Translations under genes and position numbers: made by a program
Part shown: one piece after another, positions 50,812 to 58,827 of the stretch
Numbering within the stretch: the stretch's first letter is position 1
Layout of the letters: each line of letters begins with the position of its first letter
DNA from: Azospirillum rugosum
GTDB taxonomy: Bacteria > Pseudomonadota > Alphaproteobacteria > Azospirillales > Azospirillaceae
Assembly (NCBI RefSeq): GCF_017876155.1
Contig: NZ_JAGINP010000003.1
Span: 310,001-374,000, forward strand
Direction: 5' to 3'
DNA: 64,000 bases
Notes under the pieces: model-generated
Told to the model about the DNA's origin: nothing
The model's database searches: none
The model's input: only the letters and a program-made list of their open reading frames with translations

Positions 50812-51094
50812 TTTTCGGTGCTGCGATGCGGAGCGGCAACTGGAGGGGGATGAGAGTCTCAAAGTTTCGAGACGCGGAAGGGTGGCTGGGCACCGCGGAC
50901 GGCGTGTTTGTTGGTGTACATACTATGGCATGCACGACCGGGACGCCCTTTCCCTGCCCCGCAAGGCCACTGCATCCACACATCTTGGTCGGAAGGGCCG
51001 GAATGAATCGATCTCCGTCATTCCCGCGAAAGCGCATAGGCGCTGACTTTGGCTGTTCGGCTCGTTATCCAATCTGCCGTCGCTTCCCTCACCC

Positions 51095-51177
51095 GTCATT
51101 CCCGCGGAGGCGGGAATCTAGTCCTATCAAGTGCTTGACTGCGGAGCCTTCTGGATCCCCGCCTTCGCGGGGATGAC
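51095..51177. repeat. Intergenic inverted repeat, family E
   Basis: Left arm 51095-51121 (GTCATTCCCGCGGAGGCGGG...) and right arm 51151-51177 (...CCCGCCTTCGCGGGGATGAC) pair around a 29-base centre. This is the well-known TCATTCCCGC...GCGGGGATGA palindrome seen in many bacteria. An isolated left-arm fragment lies 78 bases upstream. Confidence 0.85.
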
Positions 51178-51543
51178 GAAGAAAAGCCCTTTCCAGCCAA
51201 TGACTTGAGAAATGTGCGCATGCGGTAGCCCAGCGGTGCTGGAAGAGGGTGAAGCCGACGCGCGTGCCATCCGCGCCGCAGGAGAACCGAAAAAAGGCGC
51301 AGACTCATCTACCCACGATTGCAGATCAACGCCACACGGACCACCAAAAGCCATCGATTCAGGCGCCATGGCAAAAAACACACACTTAAGAATGTTGGCT
51401 GCCTTTCCCGTTTGCGCCGATCGGGCGCACGCCAACGCCTATGGTCCTGCATCGCAGCATCCGCCGCTTGGCATTGAAGAAAAATGTCGAAAATTGCAAA
51501 ATTATATTTCGCGATCAACCATTCGGGGCCGTCACTATCTCAA

Positions 51544-51571
51544 TTGTGAAACAAACTAGCAAAATTATACG
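51544..51571 (+). promoter_or_regulatory. Possible promoter of the tail-collar gene
   Basis: TTGTGA at 51544 and TATACG at 51566 are separated by 16 bases in A/T-rich DNA, 117 bases before the gene start. It is a fair match to a housekeeping promoter, but several other A/T-rich hexamers nearby (including TTGACA at 51644) compete. Confidence 0.3.
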
Positions 51572-51687
51572 GGTTTTCAATCTGAGCACACCGGTGTAGG
51601 GTTGCATCCACCCCCGCTATATCCTCTAAGGCGGGCAGCGAGATTGACAAACGCCACCATTTTCATACCAACAAAGGGAGTGCTCTA

Positions 51688-52422
51688 ATGGGCGACGTAA
51701 TGCTTGGCACCATCATTCTCTGGCCGCTGCGCTGGGTTCCGGTCGGCTGGCACGTGTGCGACGGCTCGCTGCTGAGCATCCAGAACTACGCCGCGCTGTA
51801 TTCGCTGATCGGCACGGTCTACGGCGGCAACGGCTCCACCACCTTCGGCCTGCCCGACCTGCGCAACCGGGTTCCGGTCGGCGCCCCCAGCACCAGCAGC
51901 GTGAACGGCCAGGGCTTCGGCAGCAGCGCGGTCCCCGTGACCATCGCCTCGAGCGGCCTCATCCAGCCGGCCAACCTGCCGCAGCACTCGCACACCGCGA
52001 CCTTCACCCCGACCACCGGCCCGGTGAACTTCACCATCGCGGCGACCACGGGCAATCAGACGGTCAGCACGACGGTGAACGCGACGACATCCTCCACCAG
52101 CATCGCCTCGTCGCCTGCGCCGGGCGCGTCCATGCTGTCCAACACGGCCAGTGTCGCCGCCAAGATCTACGGCCCGACGCAGACGACCAACCTCGTCCCG
52201 CTGACCGGCGTCTCCTCCACCCTGGCCGGCACGCCGAGCACCCCGGCCCTGTCCGGCACCGTCAACGCCGTCAACGGCGGCACCGTCGCGGTCGCCCCCT
52301 ATGGCCCCGGCACCCCGACCGCGTTCACCGTCACCGGCCAGGCCAGCGTCAACGTGACGCAGCCGTCTCTTTACACGAATTTCATCATTGCCATCGAAGG
52401 TATCTACCCGCAGCGCGCCTGA
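51688..52422 (+). CDS. Phage tail collar domain protein (microcystin-dependent-protein-like)
   Basis: 244 residues; ATG follows AAGGGAGTGCTCTA. The N-terminal 60 residues are a tail-collar domain: GTIILWPLRWVPVGWHVCDG, LYSLIGTVYGGNGSTTFGLP, DLRNRVPVGA. The central part is Thr/Ser-rich beta text (QHSHTATFTPTTGPVNFTIA) and the C-terminus is NFIIAIEGIYPQRA, the family end. Such stand-alone collar proteins (MdpB type) exist in one to three copies in bacterial chromosomes outside prophages and may be surface or contractile-injection-related; no phage structural genes lie nearby. It is transcribed alone and ends at a strong terminator. Orientation is divergent from the giant surface-protein gene. 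Confidence 0.85.
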   Translation: MGDVMLGTIILWPLRWVPVGWHVCDGSLLSIQNYAALYSLIGTVYGGNGSTTFGLPDLRNRVPVGAPSTSSVNGQGFGSSAVPVTIASSGLIQPANLPQHSHTATFTPTTGPVNFTIAATTGNQTVSTTVNATTSSTSIASSPAPGASMLSNTASVAAKIYGPTQTTNLVPLTGVSSTLAGTPSTPALSGTVNAVNGGTVAVAPYGPGTPTAFTVTGQASVNVTQPSLYTNFIIAIEGIYPQRA

Positions 52423-52451
52423 TCCCCTGACCGGGCTCAGGTCGCAGCAGG

Positions 52452-52492
52452 AAAACGCCGCGCTCCCGTGTCCCTGCGCGGCGTTTTCTTTT
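52452..52492 (+). terminator. Rho-independent terminator after the tail-collar gene
   Basis: AAAACGCCGCGC (52452-52463) and GCGCGGCGTTTT (52476-52487) form a perfect 12-base-pair stem with a 12-base loop, followed by CTTTT. It starts 29 bases after the stop codon. Confidence 0.9.
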
Positions 52493-52639
52493 CCGGGGTT
52501 GCGGTTGTCCGTCCAGGGCACCGCAACCCCGTTTCCATGTTTACCCCGCCCTTGCGTCGATTCGCCCCCTGGCGCCCGTCCGCCGGGCCATGCAGGATGC
52601 TCTCCGCCAAGGGGCGATTCGCGCCCAAAGCCGGGGACG

Positions 52640-52713
52640 CCGGATGAAACATCACGCTGTTCGATGTTTCATAGCGTCGCACGGCGTTTCATCCGGCCCC
52701 CGAATCGGGGCCG
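52640..52713. promoter_or_regulatory. Nested ATGAAAC inverted repeats at the 3' end of the hydrolase operon
   Basis: CCGGATGAAAC (52640-52650) can pair with GTTTCATCCGG (52686-52696), or its inner ATGAAACATC (52644-52653) can pair with GATGTTTCAT (52663-52672). The two pairings exclude each other. A further GGCCCC/GGGGCC hairpin follows at 52695-52712, directly after the hydrolase stop on the minus strand. Alternative terminator or 3' end structures are likely. Confidence 0.5.
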
Positions 52714-54516
52714 TCAGGTCCCCCAGAGCCAAGCCGGCAGCCCGGCTCCCGAGTCGCCCGGCACCGGGGCGGGGCCGGCGGCGGCGATGCCGTCCAGATG
52801 CTCCTCCAGCAGGACGGCGAACCGCTCCCGCGCGGGGCGCAGCAGCAGGCTGTGGTCGGCGCCGGGGATGCGGGCCATGCGCAGGTTCGGCATGGTGCGC
52901 AAGGGGCCGCCGTCCGCCCCGACATGGGCCTCCAGCTCGCCCAGCGTGACGTCGCCCTCGCTGTGGACCAGCAGGGTGCGGACCCCGCGCAGGCCCAGAT
53001 ACTGGAACCAGTGGGCCACATCGTCGGGGTCGTAGCCGCGCCCCGTCAGGCTGGCGCGCAGCCGGCCCGCCTTGATCCGCAGGCGGCGGGCGGCGCGCTC
53101 CGACAGGCCGCGGGCGATCCGGGCGGCCTTGCGGTCGCGGCCCAGGATGGCCCGCCATGTGGCGCTCTCGGCCAGCCGGGGCAGGTAGGCGGCGGCCGGG
53201 GCGACGGCGCTGCCGATCACCTGCTCCGACGTGGCGCCCTCGCCCAGGACGAATCGGCCGGGGTTGACCAGGGCCTGCCCGACCACCCGCGGGTCGGCCA
53301 GCGCCGTGTGCAGGGCCACCGCCGCCCCGGCGCACAGCCCGACCACCACGGCGCTGCGGTGCCCCCGGGCCTCCAGCGCGTCCAGCGCCGCCCGCGCGTC
53401 CTCCACCGAATCGCGGCAGTAGATCAGCCCGTCCCGCCGGCCGGGCTTGGAGGCGCTGTCGCCGAGCCCGCCCAGGTCGACCCGCAGCGACGCCACGCCC
53501 CGCGCGGCCAGCCGGCGGGCGAGCGTGACCGACATGCGGCCGGACCCCACATGGTGGGTGGCCCCGCTGTTCAGCAGCAGAACGGCCGGCCGGTCCCGCG
53601 GCTCGGCCGCCGGCCCGCCCACCGCGGCCGGCTCGCACAGCACGCCGAACAGGCCGCCCGCGGGGCCGAAGCGCAGGGGCCGCTCCACGGCGCCCGGCGT
53701 CTCCAGCCGCGGCTCCGCCGCCGCCGGCAAGGCGGCCGGGCGGGGGCCGGGCGGGGCGGCGCCCTCCGCCAGCCAGCCGGCCACCCGCTCGAAGGTGGCG
53801 GACGGGGCCGTGGCGCGCTGGACGCTGCTCATCAGCGTGGCGAAGTCGGGGAAGGGCTCCTCCTCGACCGCCGCGCCCAGCGCGCGCAGCCGCTCCGCCA
53901 GCCGGGCGGCGGCGCGGGAGTCCGGCCGGTCGGCCAGCAGGACGCGCGGGGCCGGGGCGGCGGCCAGTGTGGCGAAGTCCAGGGTGCGCAGGGCGTCGGC
54001 GGTCTCCGGGGTCAGGCGGAAGCCGCCGCTGTCGATGCCCTCGGCCGTGACGGCGGGGGGCGCCCCCTCCGGCCCGTCGGCCAGCAGGGCCAGCGCGCGC
54101 AGCTCCTGCACGAAGGCGCGGCCGGAGGGGGCCGGGGCCAGCAGGGCCAGCGCCGCGACGCCGCCGGGGACCTCCCGCGCCGCCGCCGCGGCGAGCAGGG
54201 CGCCCAGCCGCAGGCCGACCAGCGCCACCTCCTCCACATCAGTGGTGGCGCGCAGCTGGGCCACGGCGGCGTGGATGCCGGCGATCCAGGCCGCCAGCCG
54301 GCCGGGGTCCTCCTCCCCGCCCGCGGAGTTGCCGGCGCCGGGGTAGTCGAAGCGCAGGGTCGGCAGCCCGGCGGCGGCCAGCCGCTCCGCAAAGCCGCGC
54401 CAGGCCCGGTGCGTGGTCAGCGCCTCGTTCCCATAGGGGCCGCAGAGCACCACCCCGCGCCGACCGGCAGCCGAGTGTAGCCATCCAAAGCAGCCCTCAA
54501 AGACCAACGGCGTCAT
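52714..54516 (-). CDS. Tandem alpha/beta-hydrolase protein
   Basis: 600 residues from ATG 54516, which overlaps the preceding stop as ATGA and follows GGGGGGATGC. Two alpha/beta-hydrolase modules are fused. The first (about 1-255: LCGPYGNEALTTHRAW, LRFDYPGAGNSAGG) has GLRLG at 101-105 where GxSxG is expected, so its nucleophile is lost. The second (about 280-595: VLLLNSGATHHVGSGRM, LRVDLGGLGDS) has GLCAG at 393-397, i.e. a Cys in the nucleophile position, followed by VHSEGD (acid) and ADHSL (His). The architecture recalls hydrolases of exopolysaccharide/exosortase loci. In this operon a thioesterase or acyl-transfer role on the carrier protein is plausible, but inferred. Confidence 0.78.
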   Translation of the reverse strand: MTPLVFEGCFGWLHSAAGRRGVVLCGPYGNEALTTHRAWRGFAERLAAAGLPTLRFDYPGAGNSAGGEEDPGRLAAWIAGIHAAVAQLRATTDVEEVALVGLRLGALLAAAAAREVPGGVAALALLAPAPSGRAFVQELRALALLADGPEGAPPAVTAEGIDSGGFRLTPETADALRTLDFATLAAAPAPRVLLADRPDSRAAARLAERLRALGAAVEEEPFPDFATLMSSVQRATAPSATFERVAGWLAEGAAPPGPRPAALPAAAEPRLETPGAVERPLRFGPAGGLFGVLCEPAAVGGPAAEPRDRPAVLLLNSGATHHVGSGRMSVTLARRLAARGVASLRVDLGGLGDSASKPGRRDGLIYCRDSVEDARAALDALEARGHRSAVVVGLCAGAAVALHTALADPRVVGQALVNPGRFVLGEGATSEQVIGSAVAPAAAYLPRLAESATWRAILGRDRKAARIARGLSERAARRLRIKAGRLRASLTGRGYDPDDVAHWFQYLGLRGVRTLLVHSEGDVTLGELEAHVGADGGPLRTMPNLRMARIPGADHSLLLRPARERFAVLLEEHLDGIAAAGPAPVPGDSGAGLPAWLWGT

Positions 54517-56954
54517 GCATCCCCCCGGAACCGCACCGGCATCCCCCCATTCAACGCGCAAACCTCGCCATCGGGCACGCCGGCCCCGCGGACTTTCGGG
54601 ATCAGCCGGACGCACCGCTCCTCCCCCGGAGGCAGATGGAACCAGTCCTCCGCCGCGCGGAAGCCGTCGTCCTCCACATGGACCCAGCAGGCCAGCCGCC
54701 GCGCCCGCAGCCGCAGCTCCCACCCCTCCCCCACCCGGACCGCCGCGGCGGACAGGCCGAGATCGTGCCGCTCCAGCGGGTTGGCGGAGGGCGGGACGTG
54801 GAAGGCCTCGGCCAGCAACCGGCCGCTCCCGGCCTCGACCCCGGCTTCGACCAGGGCCGCCACCGTGGCGTCGTGGGCCGGCGGGCCGAAGCGGTAGGCG
54901 TAGGTCAGGTCGAAGAAGCGGTCCAGCAGCTCCGCCGCCGGGATGGCATTGGCGCTGCGCGGGGCCAGGGTCACCGGCCGCTCCGCCCGGACCACCGGGG
55001 TCTCCCCCCCGCGCAGCGCGGTCAGCCGCAGCACGGCCTCCACCGGCCGCGCGGTCTCGTTGAGAAGGTGGACCGCCAGCCCATTGACCCCCTCGTCGGT
55101 CAGCAGGACCTGCACCGGCCGGAAGGCCCGGCGCAGCGCGTGCCACGCCGCCTTGGGCGTGCCGGTGCTGTCCACCACGCCCCAGCCGGCGCCCGGCCAC
55201 AGGTCCTGGAACATCCAGACCAGCCCGCCCCCGCAAGATGAGCCGGCGCGCCGCCATTCCGCGAAAACCGCCTCCATCACCGCCCCGGTCACCGCCCGCG
55301 ACAGCCGCAGGTAGCGGTCCGGGTCCTCGTAGCGCAGGGCCGGCGGGTCCGCACCGAACAGGGTCCGCAGGTAATGGTCCCGCACGTCCTCGAAATCCCA
55401 CGGCGCGCCGGGGTCGCGCGGCACCCGCGCCTTCCAGCGCGGGTCGTGGACGGGGGGAACGCCCGGCAGGGCGCCGGGCTCCGGCACGTTGGCGAAGGCC
55501 AGGCACTCCGTGGCGAAGCGCACCTCGGCCCGGCGCGCGTCCTCCAGCGGCCGGCGGTAGGCGCCCACGCCATAATAATGAGTGACCCCGGCACTGGCCG
55601 CGAAGGGCAGCGGCCCGCCGGTGGGGGAGTTGCTGACATAGGGCAGGTCGGGCCGCCAGCGCGCCGCCTCTCCCCGCAGGGCGGTCTCGAAGACCGGCTG
55701 GCTCCAGGCCGTGCGAGGAAGGCCGAGCATGGCCGCCTGCTGCTCCGCCTCGCTGCCGCCGCACAGCACGGCGAGGCTGGGCGAGGCCTGGGTGCGGTCG
55801 AGCAGCTGCGCCGCCTCCCGCCGGACCTTGCCCAGGAAGGCCTCGTCCGCCGGGTAGTCGAAGTTGGCGAACATGAAGTCCTGCCAGACCAGGATGCCCA
55901 GCTCATCGCACAGCTCGAAGAAGGCATCGCCCTCATAAGTCGTGATTCCGGGCAGGCGCAGCATGTTCATGCCGGCCTCCCGCGCAAGGTGCAGCCAGGG
56001 CGCGTAGGCCTCTCGCGAGCCCGGCAGGCCGACGACGTCCGCGCTGCTCCAGCAGGCGCCGCGGCAGAAGACCGGCTCCCCGTTGATGCGCAGGGCGAAG
56101 CCGTCACCCTCCGCCCGCTCAATGGTCCGGAAGCCGGTGCGGCCGAGGTCGACGCGCTGGTCGCCGATCGTCACCCCCACCGGGTAGAGCGTCGGGCTGC
56201 CGTGGGTGTGCGGCCACCAGGGCTCCACGTCCGGGATGCGGACCTCACCGGCCAGCCGGTCCGGCCCCGTCCAGCCGAGCGGCGCGCGGACCTCGCCCAC
56301 CTCCAGCTCGGCCGGCGGCTGGCCGCCACGATCCCAAGCGACCGACAGCTCCAGCCGCAGCCGCCCGTCGGCGCCGTCCAGGGTGGACCGCAGATCGGCG
56401 GCCAGCACCCGCAGCGGTCCGCTCTCCTCGATCAACTCAACCGGGCGCCACGGCCCGACCGCGGGGATCGGCGGGCACCAGCCGGGCATGTGGCCGAACA
56501 GCGTGGTCCGCACCGCCCGCAAGCCCGCCGGCCCGGCCAGCCGCACCGGCCAGCGCCCACGGCCACGCTGCGCCTTCAGCACCGGGTTCAGCGCGCGAAA
56601 GAGGATGGTCAGGTCATGCTCCCCGCGCAGGGTGACCGGCACCTCCTGGGCCTCGAACATGCTGTCGGAGGCGAGGATGCGCTCCCCATCCAGGGAGACC
56701 TCGGCGATGGTGGCAAGGCCGTGGAAGCGCAGCCGCCGCGCGCCCTCGCCGGCCAAGCGCCGGCGGTAGACGACGTCTCGGTCGTGCAGGGGCGGCGGGC
56801 GGTCGAGCGACAGCAGCCCGGCGTCCCGCAGCGCTTGCGCGGCCGTCCCGGGAACGACGGCCTGGATCCACTCGCCGTCCTCCCCCACGCGCATTTCCCA
56901 CCCATCACTCAGGGAGGTCGCGGCGCGGCCGCTGACGGAAACGACCCTGGCCAT
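54513..56954 (-). CDS. Glycoside hydrolase family 2 protein, beta-mannosidase-like
   Basis: 813 residues, typical beta-mannosidase length. An N-terminal jelly roll (about 10-180: PGTAAQALRDAG, RLRFHGLATIAEVSLDGERI) and Ig-like domain (about 190-290) are followed by the TIM barrel with INGEPVFCRGACWSSADVVG, AGMNMLRLPGITTYE and LGILVWQDFMFANFDYP, all beta-mannosidase hallmarks. The acid/base Glu is probably E402 in CGGSEAEQQ (usually NGNE) and the nucleophile E483 in FATECLAF. There is no signal peptide, so it is cytoplasmic. It lies 6 bases after the DUF1839 gene stop and overlaps the hydrolase gene by 4 bases, firmly inside the carrier-protein operon. The unusual Gly-Ser at the acid/base site may mean a non-standard substrate. 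Confidence 0.85.
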   Translation of the reverse strand: MARVVSVSGRAATSLSDGWEMRVGEDGEWIQAVVPGTAAQALRDAGLLSLDRPPPLHDRDVVYRRRLAGEGARRLRFHGLATIAEVSLDGERILASDSMFEAQEVPVTLRGEHDLTILFRALNPVLKAQRGRGRWPVRLAGPAGLRAVRTTLFGHMPGWCPPIPAVGPWRPVELIEESGPLRVLAADLRSTLDGADGRLRLELSVAWDRGGQPPAELEVGEVRAPLGWTGPDRLAGEVRIPDVEPWWPHTHGSPTLYPVGVTIGDQRVDLGRTGFRTIERAEGDGFALRINGEPVFCRGACWSSADVVGLPGSREAYAPWLHLAREAGMNMLRLPGITTYEGDAFFELCDELGILVWQDFMFANFDYPADEAFLGKVRREAAQLLDRTQASPSLAVLCGGSEAEQQAAMLGLPRTAWSQPVFETALRGEAARWRPDLPYVSNSPTGGPLPFAASAGVTHYYGVGAYRRPLEDARRAEVRFATECLAFANVPEPGALPGVPPVHDPRWKARVPRDPGAPWDFEDVRDHYLRTLFGADPPALRYEDPDRYLRLSRAVTGAVMEAVFAEWRRAGSSCGGGLVWMFQDLWPGAGWGVVDSTGTPKAAWHALRRAFRPVQVLLTDEGVNGLAVHLLNETARPVEAVLRLTALRGGETPVVRAERPVTLAPRSANAIPAAELLDRFFDLTYAYRFGPPAHDATVAALVEAGVEAGSGRLLAEAFHVPPSANPLERHDLGLSAAAVRVGEGWELRLRARRLACWVHVEDDGFRAAEDWFHLPPGEERCVRLIPKVRGAGVPDGEVCALNGGMPVRFRGDA

Positions 56955-56960
56955 CCTGGG

Positions 56961-57872
56961 TTATCCGAAGCGCCGGACCAGCGTGTCCAGCGCGGTGTCG
57001 TAGGCGCGCTCCATGCCCTCCAGCGTCGCCGAATAGTCCCCGAAGCGGCCCCGGTGCACCGCGCGCGCCAGCTGGAATTGCAACGCCTTGGCCGAGGAAG
57101 CCAGCGCGTCGCACGCCTCCGCCACCTCGGCCGGGGCGTCGATCCAACGCCCAAAGCTGCCCAGCAGCTCGAAATTCGCGCCGAACTGCCGCAGCGTGTT
57201 GAAGGCGTAGAGGTGGAAATAGTCCATCGGCCGCGCCGCCAGCCGCTCCAGATGCTCCGGCAGGGCCGCGCGGTAGGCGGCGATGGGGTTTTCGCGCGGA
57301 CGGCGGCCGAGGTGGTGGCGCAGCCGCTCGATGGACGCGTCCACCAGCGCCCGGCCTTCCAAGGCCGCCTCACCGCGCTTCACGAACTCCACGTAGGGGA
57401 ACAGCGTGTGCGCGGCGAAAACGCCGTCGTAGTCCTCCCCCTCCAGCGCGTAGCGGCCGGCGTTGTGGATGTAATCGAGGCGCTTGGCCTCCGGCTCCAG
57501 CCCCAGGATGGCGATGGTCGTCTTGACGTGCTGCGTGCGGTAGGAGGTGCCGCGCGTGTCCGGCAGGTGGAAGCCGTCCACCTCCACCAGCACCGGCCGG
57601 CCGCGCTGGAGCTGCACGGCGGCGTGCGCCTCCACCGTGTCGTAGATGGCCAGCTCCTGCACCTCCAGCCCGTAGAGCAGGCGCAGATCCTCCGGCGGGA
57701 CCTTGAAGAAGGTGAACTGGTCGCCTTCGAAGTCCTGCGCCACGGTGAAGGCCAGCGACGCCAGCGGCTCCAGCCCCAGGGCGTGCAGAAGCTCGATCCA
57801 CAGGTCGCTGTAGCAGTTGGTCTCCACCCAGGCACGGTCCGGCGCGTGCAGCGGGTGCGGCGTCGCGGTCAT
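56961..57872 (-). CDS. DUF1839 family protein
   Basis: About 303 residues; ATG at 57872 with GGGGTGGGGG before it is preferred over GTG at 57881. The text matches the DUF1839 family: AWVETNCYSDLWIELLHALG at the start, AFTVAQDFEGDQFTFFKVPP, LVEVDGFHLPDTRGTSYRT, and the late RPMDYFHLYAFNTLRQFG. Conserved Cys and His/Asp residues near the N-terminus suggest an active site related to papain-like or transglutaminase-like folds (NCYSDLWIE; butirosin-synthase-like family), which could act on an aminoacyl-carrier-protein thioester. Genes of this family recur next to amino acid:carrier-protein ligases, as here, where it starts 14 bases after the ligase stop. Confidence 0.82.
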   Translation of the reverse strand: MTATPHPLHAPDRAWVETNCYSDLWIELLHALGLEPLASLAFTVAQDFEGDQFTFFKVPPEDLRLLYGLEVQELAIYDTVEAHAAVQLQRGRPVLVEVDGFHLPDTRGTSYRTQHVKTTIAILGLEPEAKRLDYIHNAGRYALEGEDYDGVFAAHTLFPYVEFVKRGEAALEGRALVDASIERLRHHLGRRPRENPIAAYRAALPEHLERLAARPMDYFHLYAFNTLRQFGANFELLGSFGRWIDAPAEVAEACDALASSAKALQFQLARAVHRGRFGDYSATLEGMERAYDTALDTLVRRFG

Positions 57873-57885
57873 GTCCCCCACCCCG

Positions 57886-58824
57886 TCACCCCCAAAGCGC
57901 CGCGCGCACGGAGCCCGGCCAGGCCCGCACGTCGAAGCCGTGGTGGCGGAACAGGGCGAGCGCCACGCGCTCCATGCCGAAGCCGACGCAGGCGGTGTGG
58001 GCGACGGCGCCGTCCGGCGTCCGGATGTCCCACAGCAGGCCGAAATGGTCCTGGTGGTAGTTGAAGCTGAGGCAGGCGGTCGGCTTCTCCTCCGACGTGA
58101 TGGGGATCAACAGCTCGAACTTCAGCCCCTGGTCGCGCTGGTTGGCCGCCAGCATCCGCCCGGCCCGCCCGAAGAAGGGGTCGTTCGCCACGTCGACGGC
58201 GAGCGGCACGCCCAACGATTCCATCAGCGCCCGCCCACGCTCCAGCCAGCTCTGGCGGAAGTCCATCACCTGGTCCGGCGTGCCGACCCGGACATACTCG
58301 CGCATCCGGAACAGCTGCATCCGCGCGGGGTCGAGCGACGGCTCGTGGCGGAAGCAATAGGAATAGACATCGACCAGCGCGCCGTCGTCCCCCAGAGGGC
58401 CGCGCTCGGCAACCGTGGGATAGATCGGATAGCAGGCGGCCGGGGTCATGACGACGTTGGTGGCCATCTGGCCGTCGGTCCACTCCTCCCCCTCCTCCAG
58501 CCGGCGCAGGAGCGTCTGGTGGGCGCGCTCGTCCCCCTTGAAGCTGTGCACCGTGCCGGCGAGCTGCGGGAAGCTCTTCAAATACTCGCTGCGCTCGAAA
58601 TGGTGGCGGGCGAGCGCCGGCGGGAAACGCATGACCTCCGCCCCGTCGTCACGGCCCCAGCTGGTGATCAGATCGTTGAAGCGCTCCACCACCTCCTCGA
58701 AGACGCCGCTGCGGCCATACAGACCGTCCACCCCCGTGGGGATGAGCAGCCCCGCTGCGACCAGCGCGTTGCGGAAGCCGGCCTGCGCGTCGTCGGTCGC
58801 CGTGTGACTTGCCTGCATGTCCAT
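57886..58824 (-). CDS. Amino acid:[carrier protein] ligase (class II aaRS-like)
   Basis: Homologue of the seryl-tRNA-synthetase catalytic core lacking a tRNA-binding arm (312 residues). Such enzymes activate Gly or Ala with ATP and load it on the phosphopantetheine of a dedicated carrier protein. Class II motif 2 is [20 protein letters not shown] and motif 3 [16 protein letters not shown]. The zinc-binding triad expected for this family is present as Cys131 ([10 protein letters not shown]), Glu176 (RMREYVRV) and Cys279 (HTACVGFG), at the same numbering I recall for the Bradyrhizobium enzyme. The carrier protein is encoded two genes upstream. The start is 3 bases after the acyl-CoA-dehydrogenase-like stop. 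Amino acid specificity cannot be read from sequence. Confidence 0.9.
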   Translation of the reverse strand: MDMQASHTATDDAQAGFRNALVAAGLLIPTGVDGLYGRSGVFEEVVERFNDLITSWGRDDGAEVMRFPPALARHHFERSEYLKSFPQLAGTVHSFKGDERAHQTLLRRLEEGEEWTDGQMATNVVMTPAACYPIYPTVAERGPLGDDGALVDVYSYCFRHEPSLDPARMQLFRMREYVRVGTPDQVMDFRQSWLERGRALMESLGVPLAVDVANDPFFGRAGRMLAANQRDQGLKFELLIPITSEEKPTACLSFNYHQDHFGLLWDIRTPDGAVAHTACVGFGMERVALALFRHHGFDVRAWPGSVRAALWG

Positions 58825-58827
58825 CCT

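Larger units (their letters stand above)
50812..51687. other. Gene-poor spacer between giant gene and tail-collar gene
   Basis: Nearly 900 bases without a convincing gene. It holds the family E inverted repeat (51095-51177), a solitary half-copy of the same element at 51017-51034 (GTCATTCCCGCGAAAGCG), and A/T-rich DNA from about 51480. Short frames here run into the repeat (VIPAKAGIQ text) and have no ribosome site. Confidence 0.6.

Noticed and set aside
51127..51435. Possible 102-residue gene in the spacer before the tail-collar gene
   Set aside because: It has no ribosome site and its C-terminus (VIPAKAGIQ) is the usual translation of the family E palindrome.
51688..52422. Tail-collar gene as evidence for a prophage
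   Set aside because: No capsid, tail, integrase or lysis genes lie nearby; stand-alone collar proteins occur in bacterial chromosomes.
54517..55764. N-terminal extension of the tandem hydrolase to 1,016 residues
   Set aside because: The extra residues are the antisense-frame-like reading of the GH2 gene; the ATGA overlap and ribosome site at 54516 give the real start.
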